Assembly (NCBI GenBank): GCA_021166835.1
Contig: JAJPEN010000014.1
Location: forward strand, 1 to 48,724
Direction: 5' to 3'
DNA from: Burkholderiaceae bacterium
GTDB taxonomy: Bacteria > Pseudomonadota > Gammaproteobacteria > Burkholderiales > Burkholderiaceae
Length of the DNA stretch: 48,724 nt
Shown: piece after piece, positions 34,699-42,745 of the stretch
Numbering within the stretch: position 1 is the stretch's first letter
How the letters are laid out: each line of letters starts with the position of its first letter
Notes under the pieces: generated by a model
What the model was told of the DNA's origin: nothing
What the model saw: only the letters and a program-made list of their open reading frames with translations
Database searches by the model: none
Program-made: the position numbers and the translations under genes

Positions 34699-36189
34699 AT
34701 GGAAGCGAACCGTACCGCCCCCCCCCAGGCTGCGCAGCGCGTCGATCTCGATGCGCTGCGCAAATCGTTTTCGGGCCGGCTGATCACCGATCCGGGCGAC
34801 CTCGAAGCCTTCACCGTCGACTGGCGCCGGCGCTATTTCGGACGCGCACTCGGCGCTGTGCAACCCGATTCGGTCGAGGGCGTCGCCGCGATCGTGCAAT
34901 GGTGCGCACGGAATCGCATCGCCGTCGTCCCGCAGGGCGGCAACACCGGGCTGTCGGGAGGCGCGACGCCCGACGAATCGGGCCGATCGATCGTGCTGTC
35001 GCTGGCCAGGCTCGCCAAGGTGCGCGCGGTCGACACGATCAACAACTCGATCACCGTCGAAGCGGGCTGCACGCTGGCGCAGGTGCACGAGGCGGCACGT
35101 CGGGCCGGGCGGCTCTTTCCGCTGAGCCTGCCGTCGGAAGGCACCTGCACGATCGGCGGCAACCTCGCCACCAACGCGGGGGGCGCCGCGGTGCTTCGCT
35201 ACGGCAACACGCGCGAGCTGTGCCTGGGCGTCGAGGTCGTCACGGCCGAAGGGCGCATCTGGAACGGACTGCGCGGGCTGCGCAAGGACAACACCGGCTA
35301 CGACCTGCGCGACCTGTTCATCGGCTCCGAAGGTACGCTGGGCGTGATCACCGCGGCGACGATGAAGCTCTACCCGCTGCCTGCCGCGCAGGTCACCGCG
35401 ATGGCCGCGGTGCAGGATCCGCACGCCGCGCTGCGCCTGCTCGAACTCGCGCAGTCGATGCTCGGCTCGACGCTCACCGCCTTCGAGCTGATCTCGAACC
35501 TGTGCATCGAGCTGGTGATGCAGCACTTTCCCGACCACCGGCTCCCCTTCGCCGAGGCCGCGCCCTATTACGTGCTGCTCGAGACGAGCGACAGCGAAAG
35601 CGAAGCGCACGCGAATGCGCAGTTCGAGGCGCTGATGGAGCGCGCGATCGAATCCGGCATCGTGCTCGATGCGGTGGTCGCCACCTCGGGCGCGCAGAGC
35701 CGCGCGCTGTGGGAGCTGCGCGAGCTGATCTCCGAGGCGCAGGCGCTCGCCGGCAAGAACGTCAAGCACGACGTCTCGGTGCCGATCTCGTCGATCGGCG
35801 ACTTCGTCGAGCAGACGAACGAAGCGATGCAGCGAGCCTTTCCCGGCATCCGGATGGTCGTCTTCGGTCACTTGGGCGACGGCAATCTGCACTACAACGT
35901 CTCGCCGCCGGCGGAGCGCTCGGGGCGCGAGCACGAAGAGGAGTTCCTCGCGCTGCAACCGGAGATGAACCGGCTGGTGCACGACGCGGTCGTCTCCTTC
36001 CGCGGCTCTATCTCCGCCGAGCACGGCCTGGGGCAGCTGCGCCGCGACGAATCGGCGCGCTACAAGTCGGACGTGGAGATGGCGCTGATGCGCCAGGTGA
36101 AGCAGGCGCTCGATCCGCTGGGGATCATGAATCCGGGCAAAGTGCTGCCGCCGCAACCCCCGCAACCGGTGCCCGGCAGCGGCGGGTGA
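34699..36189 (+). CDS. FAD-linked 2-hydroxyacid dehydrogenase (GlcD/D2HGDH-like)
   Basis: This is a flavoprotein of the vanillyl-alcohol-oxidase family, 496 residues. It has an FAD-binding half (VPQGGNTGLSGGATPD, SLPSEGTCTIGGNLATNAGG, RKDNTGYDLRDLFIGSEGTL) and a C-terminal FAD-oxidase domain with VVFGHLGDGNLHYNVS and SAEHGLGQLRRDE. These His and Glu residues bind substrate and metal in D-lactate and D-2-hydroxyglutarate dehydrogenases. The sequence fits D-2-hydroxyglutarate or D-lactate dehydrogenases better than glycolate oxidase GlcD, whose partners glcE and glcF are absent. It starts 23 bp after the metalloprotease stop. It converges on the M15-like gene with 13 bp between. Confidence 0.92.
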   Translation: MEANRTAPPQAAQRVDLDALRKSFSGRLITDPGDLEAFTVDWRRRYFGRALGAVQPDSVEGVAAIVQWCARNRIAVVPQGGNTGLSGGATPDESGRSIVLSLARLAKVRAVDTINNSITVEAGCTLAQVHEAARRAGRLFPLSLPSEGTCTIGGNLATNAGGAAVLRYGNTRELCLGVEVVTAEGRIWNGLRGLRKDNTGYDLRDLFIGSEGTLGVITAATMKLYPLPAAQVTAMAAVQDPHAALRLLELAQSMLGSTLTAFELISNLCIELVMQHFPDHRLPFAEAAPYYVLLETSDSESEAHANAQFEALMERAIESGIVLDAVVATSGAQSRALWELRELISEAQALAGKNVKHDVSVPISSIGDFVEQTNEAMQRAFPGIRMVVFGHLGDGNLHYNVSPPAERSGREHEEEFLALQPEMNRLVHDAVVSFRGSISAEHGLGQLRRDESARYKSDVEMALMRQVKQALDPLGIMNPGKVLPPQPPQPVPGSGG

Positions 36190-36202
36190 CGCTCGGCGGC
36201 GT

Positions 36203-36766
36203 TCACCAGCGCCGCACGCGCCCGGTGTCCAGGTGCACGAAGTCCGAGCGGGCGTAGTAGCCGACGCCGCCCGCCTGCATCGACAACGCCGCGCGGTGCA
36301 GCGTGCCCAGCTCCACGCCGGGCATCCGGATGTCGATCGCGCGCCCCTGCAGGTGCAGGCTCTTCGTGGCCACGCCGTTGCCGAGCGAAGCAAGCATCGC
36401 GTTCGTGCGCGGCGAGCGGTATCCGGAGATCACGTGGAACGGCCGCTTGCCGACGCCGAGCAGCGAGCGCACCTGCACGAGCTGCTCGAGCAACGCGCGA
36501 TCGATCTCGTGCACGTCGCCGCTGCGGTGATCGCGCAGCACGCGGTCGATCTCGGCGAGCGCGTCGCCCAGGTACCGAGGCCCCTCGCGATAGACGACGT
36601 CGAGCGACTCGCCGGTGTGCGTGTTGACGAAGGCCAGGCGCGCGATCTCTGCGGCGCGATCGGGCGAGCCGGACGCCGACGACCAGGCCGGTTGCGATAC
36701 GACGGCGCCGAGCGCAAGCGCCAGCCCGTCTCGAACGAATTGCCTGCGCAGTCGTCCCTTCGTCAT
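36203..36766 (-). CDS. Tat-exported M15A/DUF882 peptidase-like protein (YcbK-like)
   Basis: The 187-residue product has a twin-arginine signal (RRQFVRDGLALALGAVVSQP) and a DUF882 domain of the peptidase M15A type. Zinc-site motifs are visible: SGYRSPRTNAML, SLHLQGRAIDIRM (His, Asp) and FVHLDTG (His). YcbK (MepK in E. coli) is a murein endopeptidase specific for mDAP-mDAP crosslinks, the bonds formed by L,D-transpeptidases. Its ATG overlaps the L,D-transpeptidase stop by 4 bp, so enzyme and counter-enzyme are coupled. Endopeptidase activity is inferred from the family. Confidence 0.92.
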   Translation of the reverse strand: MTKGRLRRQFVRDGLALALGAVVSQPAWSSASGSPDRAAEIARLAFVNTHTGESLDVVYREGPRYLGDALAEIDRVLRDHRSGDVHEIDRALLEQLVQVRSLLGVGKRPFHVISGYRSPRTNAMLASLGNGVATKSLHLQGRAIDIRMPGVELGTLHRAALSMQAGGVGYYARSDFVHLDTGRVRRW

Positions 36767-37722
36767 CGCTGCGATACCTCCCGCGCCTGCGCGCTTTCGT
36801 CGTTGCGGGCCGCGTCGTTCGACGCCGCGACGCCTGCCGCCGAGGCCACGCCGACGTCGATCGCCTGGCCCGCCCGCTGCTTCAGCACCTTCTCCACCCG
36901 CGCCCAGTCGATCGCTGCCGGCTCGATCGCCTGCAGCCGCGCCATCTCGCGAACGATCTCGACCGAGTCCAGCTCCCGGCGCTCGATATCCGGGTTCGCT
37001 TCGAACCAGATCCGTCCGTCGGTCGCACGGGCGAGCAGCAGCGGACGGTACACGATCCGACCGCGATCGCCGACGCGCGTGGCGTCGAACAGCGCCGCGA
37101 TGTCGTCCGGATGCAGCCGAACGCAGCCGTGCGAACGGAAACCATAGACGCTGGCCGGCGCGTTCGTTCCGTGCAGCCCGATGCCCGGCAAGCTCGTGCC
37201 GATCCAGTGGCGTCCGAGCGGATTGTCGGGGCCCGGCGGAACCTGCGTGAGCACCGGCTTGCCTTCGCGCAGCATCTCGGCCTGGATCGACGGCGGAACG
37301 ATCCACGTCTTGTCTGTCTGCCGGCTGGTGACGGTGAAGTCTCCGACCGGCGTCGCCCAGCCGCGCTTGCCGACGGTGACCGGATACGCCGCCACGACGC
37401 GTCCGTACTCGAAGCGGAACAGCATCCGCTGCGGAACGTTGATCAGGGTGCCGTCGTCGATCGGCGGCGGCACCACGTGCCGCGAAACGATCGCCACGCG
37501 CTGGCCCACCGCGAGCCCCTTGCGCGCGTCGAGTCCGTTGCGCTCGGCGATCTGCGACACCGAAACGCCGTACCGCGCCGCCAGCGTGCCCAGCCCCTCG
37601 CCGCGCGCGACGACGTGCTCGAGCGCCTGCTCGACGATCGCATCGCGCGCGACGAACGCGGCCGCATCAGCTATCGTCGCCAGCAGCGACGCCGCTGCGA
37701 AGACGACTGCTGCAAGCTTCAC
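36763..37722 (-). CDS. LysM-containing L,D-transpeptidase
   Basis: This periplasmic enzyme has 319 residues and a signal peptide (LAAVVFAAASLLATIADAAA). A LysM domain (about 35-80; VVARGEGLGTLAARYGVS) binds peptidoglycan. The YkuD catalytic domain (about 95-225) has HGTN (His184) and SHGCVRL with Cys200. Such enzymes form 3-3 mDAP crosslinks or attach lipoproteins. A C-terminal extension of about 90 residues is Ala-rich and lacks a recognised domain. Its start overlaps the livF stop by 4 bp, and its stop overlaps the M15-like gene. Confidence 0.94.
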   Translation of the reverse strand: MKLAAVVFAAASLLATIADAAAFVARDAIVEQALEHVVARGEGLGTLAARYGVSVSQIAERNGLDARKGLAVGQRVAIVSRHVVPPPIDDGTLINVPQRMLFRFEYGRVVAAYPVTVGKRGWATPVGDFTVTSRQTDKTWIVPPSIQAEMLREGKPVLTQVPPGPDNPLGRHWIGTSLPGIGLHGTNAPASVYGFRSHGCVRLHPDDIAALFDATRVGDRGRIVYRPLLLARATDGRIWFEANPDIERRELDSVEIVREMARLQAIEPAAIDWARVEKVLKQRAGQAIDVGVASAAGVAASNDAARNDESAQAREVSQR

Positions 37723-38423
37723 AAGCCCAGGTACGCCTCGCGTACGCGCGGATCGTCGAGCAGTTCCGCGCCGCTTCCTTCGAGCACGATGCTGCCGTTC
37801 TCGAGCACGTAGGCGCGATCGGCGAGCTTCAGCGACGCGGCGACGTTCTGCTCGACGAGCAGGATCGTCATCCCCTGCGAATGCAGCGTGCGGATCGTCG
37901 CGAGCACTTCGGCGACGAGCGCGGGCGCAAGGCCCAGCGACGGCTCGTCGAACATGATCAGGCGCGGCGCGCCCATCAGGCAGCGCCCGATCGCGAGCAT
38001 CTGCTGCTCGCCGCCCGACAGCGTTCCGGCCGCCTGCCCCGCGCGCTCCTTGAGCCGAGGGAACATCGCGAAGACACGCTCGAGCGTCTCGCCCGCGTGC
38101 CTGCGCGCATGCGGCAGCAGGCCGCCGACCTCGAGGTTGTCGAGCACGCTCATCGACGGGAAGATCTGCCGGCCCTCGGCGACCTGGCCGATGCCGAGAT
38201 CGCAGACGGTGGAGCTGGGCAGCCCGGCGATCTCGCGCCCGTTAAAGCGGATCGACCCCGAGCGCGGCTTCAGGATCCCGGCCAGCGTGCGGATCAACGA
38301 GGTCTTGCCCGCGCCGTTGGCGCCGACCAGCGCGACGATCTGGTTCGACGTGACGTCGAGGTTCACGCGGTCGAGCGCCTGCGCATCGCCGTAGAACACC
38401 GAAAGGTCGCGGATCTCGAGCAT
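37719..38423 (-). CDS. livF: Branched-chain amino-acid-type ABC transporter ATP-binding protein LivF
   Basis: This is one of two ATPases of a HAAT-type importer, 234 residues from the ATG. It has Walker A VGANGAGKTSLIRTLAG, the signature LSGGEQQMLAIGRCLM, Walker B RLIMFDEPSLGL and the switch histidine replaced by the usual VEQN of this family. A GTG at 38435, overlapping the livG stop as GTGA, is an alternative start adding four residues; such overlaps are frequent here. Substrate is inferred from homology; such systems also carry urea, amides or aromatic compounds. Confidence 0.93.
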   Translation of the reverse strand: MLEIRDLSVFYGDAQALDRVNLDVTSNQIVALVGANGAGKTSLIRTLAGILKPRSGSIRFNGREIAGLPSSTVCDLGIGQVAEGRQIFPSMSVLDNLEVGGLLPHARRHAGETLERVFAMFPRLKERAGQAAGTLSGGEQQMLAIGRCLMGAPRLIMFDEPSLGLAPALVAEVLATIRTLHSQGMTILLVEQNVAASLKLADRAYVLENGSIVLEGSGAELLDDPRVREAYLGL

Positions 38424-38431
38424 CGCGGCGT

Positions 38432-39205
38432 TCACAACTCGGCGGTGCCGAGATAGCTCTCGAGCACGCGAGGGTCCGATGTGACCTCGGCGGGCGTGCC
38501 CGACGAGATGATCACGCCGTGATGCAGCACGTAGACGCGCTGCGCGAGCGCCATCACCGCGCGCATCACGTGCTCGATCAGCAGGATCGTCACGCCGTGC
38601 TCGGCATTCAGCCGCCGGAACGCCGCGACCATGTGGTCGGTTTCCGTGGGACGCAGACCCGCCATCACTTCGTCGAGCAGCAGCAGCCGGGGCTCGGTGG
38701 CGAGCGCGCGCGCCACTTCCAGCTTCTTGCGATCGGGCAACGTGAGCGCGGAAGCCGGGCGATCGCGCTGCCCCCACATCTCGAGCGCGCGCAGCGCGCC
38801 TTCGGCGCGACGGCTCGCCAGCCTGCGATCGGTGGTGCCGCGAAAGCCGCCGACCATCACGTTCTCGAGCACCGTCATGTCGGCGAAGGGCTTGACGATC
38901 TGGAAGGTGCGGCCGATGCCGACCGCGCACACCTGGTCGGCGCGCCAGCCGGCGATGTCCGAGCCGAGGAAGACGATGCTGCCTTCGTTCGGCGCCAATG
39001 CGCCCGCGATCAGGTTGAAGAGCGTCGTCTTGCCCGCCCCGTTCGGGCCGATCAACGCGACGATCTCGCCGCGCTCGACGACGAGCGACGCGTTGTCGAC
39101 CGCGCGCAGCGCCTGGAAGCTCTTCGAGACGTTCTCGACGCGCAGCATCGCCGCCTCGGCCGACGTCTCGGCCGCGCGAGCCTTCCGCGGGGCCGCCTCA
39201 ATCAT
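38432..39205 (-). CDS. livG: Branched-chain amino-acid-type ABC transporter ATP-binding protein LivG
   Basis: The partner ATPase has 257 residues. It has Walker A IGPNGAGKTTLFNLIAG, the LivG-type stretch GIGRTFQIVKPFADMTVLEN, Walker B RLLLLDEVMAGLRPTE and IEHVM. The signature helix reads LTLPDRKKLEVARAL, without the LSGGQ consensus, so its composite ATP site may be weakened or work through LivF. It has an extra 20-residue N-terminus before LRVENVSKSF. It overlaps livM by 8 bp. Confidence 0.93.
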   Translation of the reverse strand: MIEAAPRKARAAETSAEAAMLRVENVSKSFQALRAVDNASLVVERGEIVALIGPNGAGKTTLFNLIAGALAPNEGSIVFLGSDIAGWRADQVCAVGIGRTFQIVKPFADMTVLENVMVGGFRGTTDRRLASRRAEGALRALEMWGQRDRPASALTLPDRKKLEVARALATEPRLLLLDEVMAGLRPTETDHMVAAFRRLNAEHGVTILLIEHVMRAVMALAQRVYVLHHGVIISSGTPAEVTSDPRVLESYLGTAEL

Positions 39206-40184
39206 CGGCGGTCACCGCGCGGCGAAAGCCGAACTTGCGGGCGATCACCGGCCAGATCCCGTTCGGCATGAACATGATCGCGGCGCCCAGCGCCACGCCG
39301 TAGAGGATCTGCTTCACGCCCGGCACCTCGTGCCCGGCCATCGACAGCGCCTGGTTGATGCCCTCGGAGAGCAGCGTGAGCAGCGCCGCGCCGAGGACCG
39401 GGCCGAACAGCGTTCCGATGCCGCCGATGATCGGCGCGAGGATGATCTCGATCGAGCGGCTGATGTGGAAGATCTGTTCCGGGAACAGGTTGTTGTAGTA
39501 GAACGCGAAGAAGACGCCGGCCAGCGCCGTCATCGCCGCCGAGATCTGCACCGCGTACATCTTGTAGCGGAAGACGTTCACGCCGGCGGCGCGCGCCGCC
39601 TCCTCGTTGTCGCGGATCGCCCGGAAATAGAAGCCGAGCCGCCCGCGCAGCATCGCCCAGCACAGCACGAAGCCGATCACGGCCAGCGCGAGCGCCAGGT
39701 AATAGAAGAGGATCGGCGGCCCGCGCAGATGCACGACGTCGACGTGATCCTGCTGCGTCACGCGCAGGAAGAAACCCCCCGTGCCGCCGACCCAGCCGAA
39801 GTGCTCGAAGCCGATGCGCGTGAACTCGGCGAAGGCGATCGTCAACAGCGCGAAATAGGTGCCGCCGATGCCGAAGCGGAACGCCAGCCACCCGATGATC
39901 GACCCCATGACGACGCAGACGACGATCGCGGCGAGCATGCCGATCCAGGGCACGATGGCGAAATGCTGGAAGAGCGCGGCCGCCGTGTAGGCGCCCAGCC
40001 CGACGAACAGCGCGTGCCCGAGCGAGAGCTGTCCGGCGAAGCCCATCATCACGTTCCACGCCTGACCCACGTAGGCGAAGTACAGGATCAGGATCATCAC
40101 CGACAGCAGGTAGCGGTCGAGCGCGAGCGGCAGCGCGAGCAGAGCGGCCAGCAGCACGAGCAGCGCGACGACGGAACGATTCAT
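39198..40184 (-). CDS. livM: Branched-chain amino-acid-type ABC transporter permease LivM
   Basis: This is an inner-membrane permease of 328 residues with about eight to nine helices. Family blocks are WNVMMGFAGQLSLGHALFVG, VMGSIIGWLAFRFGIGGTYFAL, YFRAIRDNEEAARAAGVNVF (the coupling helix that docks on the ATPase) and EIILAPIIGGIGTLFGPVLG. The typical order livH-livM-livG-livF is preserved. It starts 7 bp after livH. Confidence 0.95.
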   Translation of the reverse strand: MNRSVVALLVLLAALLALPLALDRYLLSVMILILYFAYVGQAWNVMMGFAGQLSLGHALFVGLGAYTAAALFQHFAIVPWIGMLAAIVVCVVMGSIIGWLAFRFGIGGTYFALLTIAFAEFTRIGFEHFGWVGGTGGFFLRVTQQDHVDVVHLRGPPILFYYLALALAVIGFVLCWAMLRGRLGFYFRAIRDNEEAARAAGVNVFRYKMYAVQISAAMTALAGVFFAFYYNNLFPEQIFHISRSIEIILAPIIGGIGTLFGPVLGAALLTLLSEGINQALSMAGHEVPGVKQILYGVALGAAIMFMPNGIWPVIARKFGFRRAVTADD

Positions 40185-40191
40185 CGCCGCT

Positions 40192-41058
40192 TCACCGCGC
40201 CCGGAACAGGCCCTGCGGCCGGAACGCGAGCACGAGAATGAGCAGCGCGAACGAGAACATGCTCTTGGCCGACGGCGTGATCAGCAGTCCGGCCACCGAT
40301 TCGGACACGCCGATCAGCACGCCGCCGGCGAGCGCGCCGACCATCGAACCCAGCCCGCCGATGATCACGATGACGAAGGCGAGCAGCGTGTAGGCGGGCC
40401 CCAGCCCGGGCGTCACGTCGACGAGCATCGACAGCAGCGTGCCCGCCACGCCGACGCAGGCGGTACCCAGCCCGAAGGTGAGCGCGTACAGATGCTCGAC
40501 GTTCAACCCCACCACCTGCGCGCCGAGCAGGTTGTCGGCGCAGGCGCGGATCGCCTTGCCGAAGGACGTGTAGCGGAAGATCGCAAAGAGGATCGCGCAG
40601 GCGACGAGCGCCACGCCCGCGCAGATCAGGCGCACCTTGTCGATCAGCAGCGGTCCGATCTCGTAGGAGTCGAGCGCGTAATCGACCTGCACGCTGCGCG
40701 CATCGGGCCCGAAGGCGACGAGCAGCAGGTTCACCACGACGAGTGCTACCGCCAGCAGCAGGATGAACTGCGAGTGCTCGGGCCGGTCGATGAACGGGTT
40801 GATCACCCCGCGCTGCAGCGTGTAGCCGATGCCGAAGAACGCGAGCGCCATCGGCACGAGCATCCATAGCGGATCGACGCCGGTGGCGGCGAACGCGAAG
40901 ACGGTGGCGTACATCGCCACCGCCATCAGTTCGCCGTGCGCGAAATTGACGATGCGCACGACGCCGTAGATGACGGACAGGCCGAGCGCCATCAGGCCGT
41001 AGATCAGTCCGGTGAGCAGACCGCTGATGACGATGTTGGCGATCGCCTCGATGGGCAA
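40192..41058 (-). CDS. livH: Branched-chain amino-acid-type ABC transporter permease LivH
   Basis: The second permease has 288 residues from the TTG at 41058. It shows SGLLTGLIYGLMALGLSVIY, GVVRIVNFAHGELMAVAMYA, SFGKAIRACADNLLGAQVVG and FVIVIIGGLGSMVGALAGG, with about eight helices. The start is uncertain: no ATG precedes the conserved helix in frame. TTG at 41058 gives MPIEAIANIVISG, the usual family N-terminus, whereas a farther TTG at 41139 adds a Pro-rich segment. The binding protein is not adjacent; the probable one is encoded at 42838-44079. Confidence 0.9.
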   Translation of the reverse strand: MPIEAIANIVISGLLTGLIYGLMALGLSVIYGVVRIVNFAHGELMAVAMYATVFAFAATGVDPLWMLVPMALAFFGIGYTLQRGVINPFIDRPEHSQFILLLAVALVVVNLLLVAFGPDARSVQVDYALDSYEIGPLLIDKVRLICAGVALVACAILFAIFRYTSFGKAIRACADNLLGAQVVGLNVEHLYALTFGLGTACVGVAGTLLSMLVDVTPGLGPAYTLLAFVIVIIGGLGSMVGALAGGVLIGVSESVAGLLITPSAKSMFSFALLILVLAFRPQGLFRAR

Positions 41059-41198
41059 GGGCGGGCTCTCGGGCCGCGAGGAGTGCGGCTGCGGGTTGAC
41101 GATGGGGACGGAGGATAGCGAATCCGGGCAGGGGCGCAAAACGGAAACTGTCAGCCTCCCCGAAAAGCCGACGCGGGCGAACCGACCTTCTCGACGAT

Positions 41199-41213
41199 GC
41201 CCTGTCGCAGGGC
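41199..41213. promoter_or_regulatory. Perfect inverted repeat, candidate activator site
   Basis: GCCCTG, TCG, CAGGGC form a 6-bp perfect inverted repeat centred about 100 bp before the start of transcription expected from the sigma-54 promoter. That distance is normal for enhancer-binding proteins. The binding protein is unknown, and a stem-loop role is also possible. Confidence 0.35.
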
Positions 41214-41282
41214 CTTACACCCGGCACGGTCGGCGATTGGCGGCAACGCGCAATCCATTGATCTATCAGTGGTAACCAGAAG

Positions 41283-41298
41283 CGGCATGGTTGTTGCT
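41283..41298 (+). promoter_or_regulatory. Sigma-54 (RpoN) promoter of the PEP-CTERM gene
   Basis: CGGCATGGTTGTTGCT matches the consensus TGGCACG-N4-TTGCW at all but two positions and keeps the invariant GG and GC exactly 10 bp apart. Transcription should begin near 41309, about 35 bp before the ATG, with GGAGAG as ribosome site at 41332. RpoN-dependence of PEP-CTERM genes through PrsK/PrsR-type regulators is known from exosortase-containing Proteobacteria. Confidence 0.8.
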
Positions 41299-41343
41299 TT
41301 ATTCGAACCGACTTACTGAAAACCAAAGATCGGAGAGTTCGCA

Positions 41344-42018
41344 ATGATCGGAAAGCTGCTGGGTCGCACTGCCGCCGTCTTCGTGGCTGCCTCCTTCTCG
41401 GTGAGCGCCAGCGCTTATTCCGTCTATCAGGACGGCCTCGGAATCGACGTCAGTTACACGTTGTCGGGACAGACTGCCTCGTTCCGCGTCGACGCCGACT
41501 TCACCGGCGCCACGAGCAACTGGATCGGCAACACGATGGATGCTTTCAGCCTGCAATTCGGAAGCGTTGGCAAGAACAACAAGATCGCAAGCCACAGCGG
41601 AATTACGCTGACCGATACAGCCGGCACCTGGACCGGATTCCTGGACAAGGTCAGCGGAAACGGATGTTCGAGCAACAGCGCCGAAGCGATCTGCTTCACT
41701 GTCCTGCCGACGGCCACGGGCGGCGATGGCGCCACCATCATCGCGAAAGACACCTACTTCTGGGAGTTCTCGGTGACCTTCCTGACGGGAGTCGATGTCG
41801 CGGATGTGCTGTCGGGCAACCACTCCATCAAGTTTCTGAGCGTCAAACAGAAGAACGGCAAGTGGACGACCGGCAGCCAGCTTTCGCAAGAGGGCCCCTT
41901 CGCGCTCGTCAACCCCGATCCTGAACCGGTCCTGGTTCCGGAGCCGATGAGCCTGGCGTTGCTGGGAGCCGGCATCGTCGCAGCCGGGTTGGCGAGGCGC
42001 CGGCGCGTGGCGGTGTAG
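41344..42018 (+). CDS. PEP-CTERM sorting-signal protein
   Basis: This is an exported 224-residue protein. It has an N-terminal signal peptide (LGRTAAVFVAASFSVSASA), a beta-rich, Ser/Thr/Gly-rich extracellular domain of no recognised family (residues 25-195) and a C-terminal PEP-CTERM signal. The signal consists of VPEP at residue 198, a hydrophobic helix (MSLALLGAGIVAAGLA) and a basic end (RRRR). Exosortase (XrtA/EpsH) recognises this signal and processes the protein for release into the exopolysaccharide matrix. No exosortase is in the window. The gene is less GC-rich and less biased than its neighbours and stands alone with its own sigma-54 promoter. Confidence 0.9.
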   Translation: MIGKLLGRTAAVFVAASFSVSASAYSVYQDGLGIDVSYTLSGQTASFRVDADFTGATSNWIGNTMDAFSLQFGSVGKNNKIASHSGITLTDTAGTWTGFLDKVSGNGCSSNSAEAICFTVLPTATGGDGATIIAKDTYFWEFSVTFLTGVDVADVLSGNHSIKFLSVKQKNGKWTTGSQLSQEGPFALVNPDPEPVLVPEPMSLALLGAGIVAAGLARRRRVAV

Positions 42019-42057
42019 CAGGCAGGCACATCTGAAGCGTCGCGGTCGACGAAACGA

Positions 42058-42480
42058 TCAGACCGCGCGCACTCCCGTTCGTTCAGCCGCCGACCGCAAC
42101 GCCTCATCCAGCGTAGCCAGCGGCAGACCCTCGCGGAGCGCCAGTTCGAGATACGACGCGTCGTAGGCCGTCAGCGAATGACGGCGGGCAAGACTGAGCG
42201 TGTCGGCCCACGCGTGCTCCGAAGTAGCCGCATCGACTTCGATCGCCATGTCGCGCAGCGCGCCGAGGAATTCGGCGCTTCGCGATTCGCGCAGGACTCC
42301 GCGCGCTTCGGCCCGCGCAACCACGTTTGCCACTTCGAGCAGCCATACGGACGGCACGATCGCCTGCGTTTCGACGCGGTCGAAAATCGCCAGCACGCCC
42401 GACGCATATCGAAGCGATTGCGCGTTGCCGTCCCCGAACAACCAGCGCATACAGACCGAGTTGTCGAGAACGAAGCGCAT
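42058..42480 (-). CDS. PIN-domain toxin, VapC-like
   Basis: This is a PIN-domain ribonuclease-like protein of 140 residues, the toxin of a type II module. Acidic site residues are visible in FVLDNSVCMRW, LLEVANVVARAEARG, TAYDASYLELAL and LATLDEAL. VapC toxins cleave specific tRNAs or rRNA when the antitoxin is lost. The ATG at 42480 shares its A with the antitoxin stop (TGATG), the usual coupling of such pairs. A TTG one codon upstream is a possible alternative. It converges on the PEP-CTERM gene with 39 bp between. Confidence 0.92.
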   Translation of the reverse strand: MRFVLDNSVCMRWLFGDGNAQSLRYASGVLAIFDRVETQAIVPSVWLLEVANVVARAEARGVLRESRSAEFLGALRDMAIEVDAATSEHAWADTLSLARRHSLTAYDASYLELALREGLPLATLDEALRSAAERTGVRAV

Positions 42481-42731
42481 CAATCGCGGCCCTCGTCGAT
42501 CAGGGCCCGTATGTCGACCTCCGCAGTCCCCTCGGTTCGTTCCATCAATTCGCGCATTCGCGCGGCTGCGCGCAGAGCGCGCTGCTTCCGGGAGACATCG
42601 ACCGGTACCAGCTCCGCGACCGGGGCACCTCGCTGGGTGATGGTGAAGCGTCGACCCTCACGAACCTTGCGCAAGTACTCGGGCAGGCGGGTCTTTGCCT
42701 CGTACGCGCCGATCTCGGTGGATTCGCTCAT
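42480..42731 (-). CDS. Antitoxin of the Phd/YefM (VapB-like) family
   Basis: The 83-residue antitoxin pairs with the PIN toxin. Its N-terminal half has the Phd/YefM fold used for DNA binding and dimerisation (EIGAYEAKTRLPEYLRKVRE, RRFTITQRGAPVAELVPVD). The C-terminal half is helical and acidic (AEVDIRALIDEGRD) and would wrap the toxin. The ATG at 42731 is preceded by AGGAAGGG. It is the first gene of the pair and likely autoregulates the promoter next to it. Confidence 0.92.
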   Translation of the reverse strand: MSESTEIGAYEAKTRLPEYLRKVREGRRFTITQRGAPVAELVPVDVSRKQRALRAAARMRELMERTEGTAEVDIRALIDEGRD

Positions 42732-42745
42732 TTGACCCTTCCTAA

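Larger units (their letters stand above)
41059..41343. other. Divergent regulatory region between livH and the PEP-CTERM gene
   Basis: These 285 bp hold the livH promoter, if the TTG start is right, and the control region of the PEP-CTERM gene. They include a perfect hairpin at 41199-41213 and a sigma-54 promoter. The right third is more AT-rich than the flanking genes. No open reading frame here is convincing. Confidence 0.6.
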
